DNA of 64,000 nucleotides from Palsa-1150 sp964531095 (GTDB taxonomy: Bacteria > Myxococcota_A > Polyangia > Polyangiales > Polyangiaceae): assembly GCA_964531095.1 (NCBI GenBank), contig CAZHED010000004.1, forward strand, positions 62,001 through 126,000. The letters run 5' to 3'. Within the stretch, counting starts at the first letter, position 1. Each line of letters begins with the position of its first letter. The position numbers were made by a program, and so were the translations under genes. The notes under the pieces were generated by a model that saw only the letters and a program-made list of their open reading frames with translations, searched no databases and had not been told where the DNA came from. This document shows positions 59,030 through 64,000 of this stretch, one piece after another.

Positions 59030-59856
59030 CAGATCACCTTCGCTTCCGTCTTGAGCCTTGTCACGAGCTCCTTCACGTCTTTCACTTTCACGCCTGCGGC
59101 GCGTTTCGGGGGAAGCTCCGCGCCGACGTATCGGACCCGGAGCGCCGGGTCGGTCGCGACCTCTGCGAGCTTCTTCTCGGCGAGGGGCTTCTTCTTGGCG
59201 GCCATGATCGCCATGAGCGCGGCGAAGCGAACTCCGTCGGGATAGGCGTGGGTCGTCGCCGTGTGCTTCGAGCGGACGCTCTTCGGGTGCACGATCTTGT
59301 CGAGCACCGTGACGACCGCGGGAAGCGTCACGCGCACTTCCGCCGTTGCGCCCTCCACCTCGCGTCCGACGACGAGCGTCTTGTCGTCCTCACTCTGAAT
59401 CGAGCCCGCGAAAGTCGCCTGGGGCCATCCCAGGTACTCCGCGAGCATCTGGCCGACCATATTGGACTCGTGCTCCGCCTGCTGGTACCCCAGCAGCACG
59501 AGGTCGGGCTTCTCGCCGTCCACGATCGTCTTCAGGCCGCGCGCGACCAGGTCCCCGTCCAGCGCGCCGTCCACTGCATCGACGCGAATCGCTCGGTCGG
59601 CGCCCGTACCTAGCATCGCCCGGAGCGTCTGCTCCGCGTCCTTGGGGCCGAACGTCACGACGACCACCTCTCCGAGGCGCTGCTTGGGGTTGGCGCCGTT
59701 CTCCGTCAGACGGAGGGCCGCCTCGAGCGCGTACTCATCGTACGGGCTCGGCTTGGGTTCGAGGCCGGTCGTGTCGATGGTGCCCTGCGGAGAGAGCCGG
59801 ATCTTGTTCAAATTCTCGGGGTCAGCGACCCGTTTGACGGCGACGAGGATCTTCAC
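59029..59856 (-). CDS. etfB: Electron transfer flavoprotein subunit beta
   Basis: EtfB is the partner of EtfA and binds AMP and FAD-proximal residues. From the GTG at 59856, which has TGGAGG 7 bases upstream, the 275-residue protein reads VKILVAVKRVADPENLNKIR, the conserved PYDEYALEAALRLTE, GADRAIRVD and the AMP-loop region LGYQQAEHESNMVGQMLAEY, followed by ATFAGSIQ. The frame is open upstream to 60027, but that section has no ribosome-binding site and no family similarity. It is transcribed leftward with etfA. The 265 bases to the divergent Cys-rich gene are low in GC near 59897-59934 and hold its promoter. Confidence 0.97.
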   Translation of the reverse strand: MKILVAVKRVADPENLNKIRLSPQGTIDTTGLEPKPSPYDEYALEAALRLTENGANPKQRLGEVVVVTFGPKDAEQTLRAMLGTGADRAIRVDAVDGALDGDLVARGLKTIVDGEKPDLVLLGYQQAEHESNMVGQMLAEYLGWPQATFAGSIQSEDDKTLVVGREVEGATAEVRVTLPAVVTVLDKIVHPKSVRSKHTATTHAYPDGVRFAALMAIMAAKKKPLAEKKLAEVATDPALRVRYVGAELPPKRAAGVKVKDVKELVTRLKTEAKVI

Positions 59857-60121
59857 CGTGCGGCCTCCAGTCGGTGGGAACAGGACTTCATGTTTAGGAA
59901 TTTCGAGAGTGCAGATTTCGAATTTGCGATTTGCCAACCCCTGGACAGCTTCGGTACCAGGTTGCGCGCTCGGGCCCAAAGTCGGATAGAGGCGGTGGCG
60001 TTGCGCGTCAACCGAGGTCGAGCACATAGGGTAGACTTTTCCAAGACCTTTTCCCGCTTTTCCGTCATCCCGATGGTGCTACATTGCGCGCGCGGGATCC
60101 TGCTTGGGTAGGTGAGGTGTT

Positions 60122-62218
60122 ATGAAGACGATTCGCGGCCTCTTTCTTTTTTGCGCGTTCTCTCTTTCGTTGATCGTAGCCGTCGCCGGTTCGGGCTGTG
60201 GTCGAACGGAGCTCGACATCGCGGAGTTGGGGCTGGTCGATGGCGCAATCGCCGTCTTCGATGGGTCGACCCTCTCCGTTGACGGATCGATTCCTGCGGT
60301 CGATGGGACGAGCCCCGACGTTTTCGCGCACCCGGACGGGATTGGTGCGGACCAGACCAGCGACCGCGTTGCGGTCGGAGACTCACCCGGCGTCGACGTC
60401 GTCGGCCGCGATGTGCGAGTTGCCGACGCGCCGGCCGACGTGGCTCGTGACGCGCCGATCGACGGCCCCCCGGCGTGTCCGCCGCCGACGACCACGCAGT
60501 GTGGCGCTGCGTGCGTCAACACGCTCTCCGACCCGAACAACTGCGGTGCTTGCGGGACCACGTGCCAAGGCGGTTTCGTTTGCCTGGCCGGTCACTGCGC
60601 TCTGAGCTGCGTCGTCATCGGCGCCCCCGTGCCTCTCACCAATTGCAACAACGCCTGCGTCAACCTGGTCACGGATCCGAACAACTGCGGAGCGTGCGGC
60701 CGGGCGTGCGGCGGCGGCCAGCAGTGCGTGATGGGCGCCTGCGCGTGCCCGACTGGCCAGACCCTCTGCAACGGCCAGTGCGTCAACCTCACGCAGAGCC
60801 CCACGAACTGCGGCGCGTGCGGGAACGTGTGTCCGGGCGTGAACAACATGCCTCCAAACGTGCCGCCAGAGGTCTGTAGCGCATCGGTGTGCACGCTGAT
60901 GTGCGGCGCGTTGACCAACTGCAAGAGCGCGTGCGTCAACACGAACACCGACAACTTCAACTGCGGCGGCTGCGGCAATGCGTGTGGCGCTCCGTCGACC
61001 TGCGTCGGCGGCGCGTGCACCTGCCCGGCGGGCACGGTCTACTGCAACGGCACGTGCCTCTCGGTCGCGGGCGATACGAACAACTGCGGAGCGTGCGGAA
61101 ACAGGTGCGCGCCGGGGCAGTCCTGCTCGGACGGCCAATGCGTTTGCCCGAACGGCAACATCGCGTGCGGCGGTTCGTGCATCAACGGGCAGACCGACAA
61201 CGCCAACTGCGGAACATGCAACACGCGCTGCGCGTCGGGCATGCAGTGCACCGCCGGCCAGTGCCTTTGCGCCAACGGCGGCATGCCCTGCAACAACGGG
61301 GCGTGCACCGCAGTAGCGAGCGATCCGGAGAACTGCGGCGGATGCGGCATCGCGTGCGGGCCCGGTCAAGTCTGCAATAGCGGCGCCTGCGTCACGACGT
61401 GCACCAGCACCGACGCGGGCACGGCGCTGACCAACTGCAACAACGCTTGCGTCGACCTGACGAGCGACAACCTCAATTGCAGCGGCTGCAACAAGCAGTG
61501 CCCCATCGGGGGCAGCTGCGTCAACGGCGTTTGCACATGCGGGCCGGGCGACACCCAGTGCGGCGTCACCTGTACGAACACGAACGCCGACGATGTCAAC
61601 TGCGGTGGGTGCGGGAACCGATGCCGGATGGGCACCACCTGCCAGAACGGGGCTTGCGTGGCCGGCTGCGGGACGGGCGGCCTGACCCAGTGCACCGCCA
61701 TGCGCGGCATGATGATGGTCACCACGTGCGTCGATACCAGCACGAGCGCTGCGAACTGCGGCGCGTGCGGCGTGGCTTGCGACGTGGGGGCGGCTTGCGT
61801 CGAAGGCACCTGCACTTGCGCGTCGGGGCTCACGCAGTGCGCGAGAGGTGCGTTTATGGGCCGGGGCCTCTGCGTCGACCTCCAGCAGAGCAACGGAAAT
61901 TGCGGCGCCTGTGGCATGCGGTGCCCGGCAGGAGCGCCGCGGTGCTCCGATGCCACGTGTGTCATTCAATGCCTGTCGAACCAGGCGCAGTGCGGAAACA
62001 ACTGCGTCGACCTCACCGCCAGCAAAGGAAACTGCGGCTTCTGCGGGGCGACCTGCGGCGGCAACCTGAGCTGCGTCGACAGCCAGTGCACCTGCGCCGC
62101 GCCGTACACCGACTGCGCCGGCAACTGCGTGGACACGACGACCAACAACGCGAACTGCGGCAACTGCGGCACGGTTTGCGTCGCGCCGTCGACCTGCCAA
62201 AATGGCGCGTGCCAGTAG
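60122..62218 (+). CDS. Cys-rich lipoprotein with 13 STIG1-like NCG-CG repeats
   Basis: A signal peptide ends in VAVAGSGCGRTEL (lipobox). An Asp/Val/Gly-rich linker (about 30-120) leads to 13 units of about 40-55 residues, each built around CxxxCV[ND]xxxDxxNCGxCGxxC with further cysteines. From repeat 1 (DPNNCGACGTTC) to repeat 13 (NNANCGNCGTVC) the spacing of these cysteines is regular, about 10 per unit. The pattern resembles the plant STIG1-type domain; in bacteria I know it only from myxobacterial surface proteins of unknown function. The cysteines should form disulfides in an extracellular, rigid, rod-like structure. GGTGAGGTG precedes the ATG. nadB starts 78 bases downstream and is unrelated in function. 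Confidence 0.82.
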   Translation: MKTIRGLFLFCAFSLSLIVAVAGSGCGRTELDIAELGLVDGAIAVFDGSTLSVDGSIPAVDGTSPDVFAHPDGIGADQTSDRVAVGDSPGVDVVGRDVRVADAPADVARDAPIDGPPACPPPTTTQCGAACVNTLSDPNNCGACGTTCQGGFVCLAGHCALSCVVIGAPVPLTNCNNACVNLVTDPNNCGACGRACGGGQQCVMGACACPTGQTLCNGQCVNLTQSPTNCGACGNVCPGVNNMPPNVPPEVCSASVCTLMCGALTNCKSACVNTNTDNFNCGGCGNACGAPSTCVGGACTCPAGTVYCNGTCLSVAGDTNNCGACGNRCAPGQSCSDGQCVCPNGNIACGGSCINGQTDNANCGTCNTRCASGMQCTAGQCLCANGGMPCNNGACTAVASDPENCGGCGIACGPGQVCNSGACVTTCTSTDAGTALTNCNNACVDLTSDNLNCSGCNKQCPIGGSCVNGVCTCGPGDTQCGVTCTNTNADDVNCGGCGNRCRMGTTCQNGACVAGCGTGGLTQCTAMRGMMMVTTCVDTSTSAANCGACGVACDVGAACVEGTCTCASGLTQCARGAFMGRGLCVDLQQSNGNCGACGMRCPAGAPRCSDATCVIQCLSNQAQCGNNCVDLTASKGNCGFCGATCGGNLSCVDSQCTCAAPYTDCAGNCVDTTTNNANCGNCGTVCVAPSTCQNGACQ

Positions 62219-62235
62219 GGACGGGCCGAGAAATC

Positions 62236-62260
62236 AAGCAGCTGGCCCTCGCGGCTGCTT
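62236..62260 (+). terminator. Hairpin after the Cys-rich lipoprotein gene
   Basis: AAGCAGC at 62236-62242 and GCTGCTT at 62254-62260 form a 7-bp stem around an 11-base loop, 17 bases after the stop codon. CGCGG follows rather than a T-run, so it may be a Rho-assisted site or only a hairpin. It could insulate nadB, which starts at 62297. Confidence 0.35.
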
Positions 62261-62296
62261 CGCGGCCGGGGGGGGGATCGCGCTAGTGTTCGCGGG

Positions 62297-63907
62297 ATGC
62301 CGCTGACCACCGACTATCTCGTCATCGGAAGCGGCGTGGCCGGGCTGTCCTTCGCCCTCGAGGCCGCTGCCCACGGCGACGTGCTCGTGGTCACCAAGCG
62401 CAGCGCCGACGAATCGAACACGAAGTATGCGCAAGGGGGCATTGCGGCGGTCCTCAGCGAGGCGGATTCGTTCGAGGCTCACATCTCCGACACGCTCGAG
62501 GCCGGCGCAGGGCTCTGCCATCGGCTCGCGGTCGAAGTCTGTGTGAGGGAGGGGCCAGGCCGCGTCCGAATGCTGGAAGACATCGGCGCACGCTTCGATC
62601 GAGCCGAAGGCCCCGTGCGCGGGGATCCGGACCTGGACCTTCACCTCGAGGGTGGACACAGCGCACGGCGGGTCGCGCACGCCGCAGACATGACGGGGCG
62701 CGAGGTCGAGCGCGCGCTGCTCGACGCGGTCGCTCGGTCGCCTCGTGTTCGGGTGCTCGAGGGGCATACGGCCGTCGACCTGATCACGATGGCAAAGTAT
62801 GGGGGACCCGAGGTGTGCGCGGGCGCCTTCGTGCTGGATGACGCGAGCGGCAAAGTGCTCACGGTCCTCGCGCGGGCGGTCGTGCTGGCCTCGGGCGGGG
62901 CCGGCAAAGTGTACCTCTACACGACGAATCCAGACGTCGCGACGGGCGACGGCGTGGCGATGGCGTTCCGTGCGGGAGCCGAGGTCGCCAACATGGAGTT
63001 CTATCAGTTCCACCCGACGTGCCTCTACCACCCGCAAGCGCGTCGCTTTCTCATCACCGAGGCGATGCGAGGCGAGGGGGCCGTTCTCCGCCGCGTCGAC
63101 GGTACAGCCTTCATGAAAGGACATGACCCGCGCGGCGATCTGGCCCCCCGCGACGTGGTCGCGCGCGCGATCGACTTCGAGATGAAGAAGACCGGCGCCG
63201 AGTACGTGCTGCTCGACATCACCGACAAGAAGGCGGACTTCATCCGCGAGCGCTTTCCGGGGATTCACGAGGAGTGCCTTCGCTGGGGGATCGATATCAC
63301 GCGAGAGCCGATACCCGTCGTTCCGGCAGCCCACTTCATGTGCGGAGGAATTACGACGAACCTCGAGGGGCGAACGACGATTCCTGGTTTGTGGGCGATT
63401 GGCGAGTGCGCGTGCACGGGATTGCACGGCGCGAACCGCCTGGCGAGCAACTCGCTGCTCGAAGGCTTGGTGATGGCCCACCGCGCGGCGGAGGCGCTCG
63501 CATCGACCCTCGACCGCAGCAAACCATGGCCCGACGTGCCGGAGTGGGAGGTCGGGAGCGCGACCCCCAGCGAAGAGGCGGTGATCATCACGCAAAACTG
63601 GGACGAGGTGCGCCGCCTCATGTGGAACTACGTCGGAATCGTCCGGTCGAACTCCCGGTTGCGGCGGGCGGCGCGTCGCATCGCGCTCCTGCAGGAAGAG
63701 ATTGGCGAGTACTACTGGAAGTACTTCGTGACGCGCGACTTGCTCGAGCTTCGCAACATCGCGACGGTGGCACAGCTCGTCATCGAGTGCGCCTCCAGCC
63801 GCCGCGAGAGCAGGGGCCTTCATTTCACGAGTGATTACCCGGAAACGGACGTGCGATTCGCTCTCGACACCGTGGTCAAGCGCGGTGTCCCCGCCCATTT
63901 GCGCTAG
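62297..63907 (+). CDS. nadB: L-aspartate oxidase
   Basis: NadB oxidises L-aspartate to iminoaspartate using FAD, the first step of de novo NAD synthesis. The 536-residue protein shows the FAD-binding DYLVIGSGVAGLSFALEAAA, the segment RSADESNTKYAQGGIAAVLS, LASGGAGKVYLYTTNPDVAT, EFYQFHPTCLYH, RFLITEAMRGEGAVL, PAAHFMCGGITTNLEGRTTI, and the diagnostic C-terminal ECACTGLHGANRLASNSLLE. These match NadB rather than succinate dehydrogenase. quinolinate synthase (nadA) and nadC are not in the window. The last 93 bases after the stop, to the window edge, contain nothing I can identify. Confidence 0.97.
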   Translation: MPLTTDYLVIGSGVAGLSFALEAAAHGDVLVVTKRSADESNTKYAQGGIAAVLSEADSFEAHISDTLEAGAGLCHRLAVEVCVREGPGRVRMLEDIGARFDRAEGPVRGDPDLDLHLEGGHSARRVAHAADMTGREVERALLDAVARSPRVRVLEGHTAVDLITMAKYGGPEVCAGAFVLDDASGKVLTVLARAVVLASGGAGKVYLYTTNPDVATGDGVAMAFRAGAEVANMEFYQFHPTCLYHPQARRFLITEAMRGEGAVLRRVDGTAFMKGHDPRGDLAPRDVVARAIDFEMKKTGAEYVLLDITDKKADFIRERFPGIHEECLRWGIDITREPIPVVPAAHFMCGGITTNLEGRTTIPGLWAIGECACTGLHGANRLASNSLLEGLVMAHRAAEALASTLDRSKPWPDVPEWEVGSATPSEEAVIITQNWDEVRRLMWNYVGIVRSNSRLRRAARRIALLQEEIGEYYWKYFVTRDLLELRNIATVAQLVIECASSRRESRGLHFTSDYPETDVRFALDTVVKRGVPAHLR

Positions 63908-64000
63908 GGCCGCGGGGTGGGCATTCCGCGATTGCAGCCGCAAACCGGATGTGACCTGATCCCCCGCGTGGCGAACCCCTCGATGACCGGCGATGTCCAC

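Noticed and set aside
60383..62200. A 605-residue minus-strand frame across the Cys-rich repeat gene
   Set aside because: It is antisense to the regular cysteine repeats, is Ala/Arg/Val-rich and shows no family motif.
62234..64000. A minus-strand frame covering nadB to the window edge
   Set aside because: nadB is unmistakable on the plus strand. The antisense frame has no motif, and the last 93 bases alone cannot support a gene.

Overview
The window is very GC-rich, densely coded bacterial chromosome. It looks like a myxobacterium (Myxococcota, probably class Polyangia). The reasons are a MYXO-CTERM-like sorting tail, a DUF1592/DUF1552 gene pair, an AgmX/GltJ-type zinc-ribbon/GYF/TonB-C protein, a TIGR04551-type outer-membrane protein, many lipoproteins with low-complexity Gly/Ser or Asp-rich linkers, a Hanks-type kinase and a 3805-residue TPR protein. 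I find no phage, insertion sequence, CRISPR array, rRNA gene or convincing tRNA gene.

Layout. 1-2097 (minus): sigma factor, FecR-TPR membrane protein and an exported protein cut by the window edge. 2253-9606: an exported/redox block with an SGNH-like MYXO-CTERM protein, a DUF1592 lipoprotein and a Tat-exported DUF1552 protein, facing a beta-propeller lipoprotein. 9767-13116: topA and dprA. 13223-19303 (minus): Pro-rich lipoprotein, GltJ-like protein, a GspE-N/REC/TPR regulator and an acyl-CoA ligase. 19321-24722: CE2-type esterase, miaB, gamma-carbonic anhydrase, an Uma2 gene stub, RlpA, MscL and a DUF481 barrel. 24819-32102: polA, then divergently a Ser/Thr kinase, a TPR/barrel protein and a GT2 glycosyltransferase. 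32228-37839: ihfA, a MerR regulator, the TIGR04551 protein, a small lipoprotein coupled to an NtrC-type regulator, and a stand-alone receiver. 37849-38226: an 18-copy 21-bp tandem array. 38256-42422: queA-tgt (queuosine), a lipid-kinase-like gene and a PlsC-like acyltransferase. 42736-54786: the giant TPR protein and a DUF374 acyltransferase. 54828-59856 (minus): dnaX-ybaB-recR-ridA and etfB-etfA. 60122-63907: a 13-repeat Cys-rich lipoprotein and nadB.

How the genes work together. Housekeeping modules are conventional: topA-dprA, dnaX-ybaB-recR, queA-tgt, miaB, polA, etfBA, nadB and ihfA. The accessory content is mostly cell envelope and signalling. The parts most worth a second look are the SGNH-like protein lacking its nucleophilic serine, the GltJ-like protein beside a GspE-N/REC/TPR regulator, the giant TPR protein flanked by two acyltransferases, the 21-bp array after an orphan receiver, DNA polymerase I with its proofreading carboxylates lost, and two different intergenic inverted-repeat elements.

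Start codons were moved inward from the longest reading frame where a ribosome-binding site, signal peptide, family N-terminus or neighbouring gene argued for it. Family names come from recognising motifs by eye, not from a database search.
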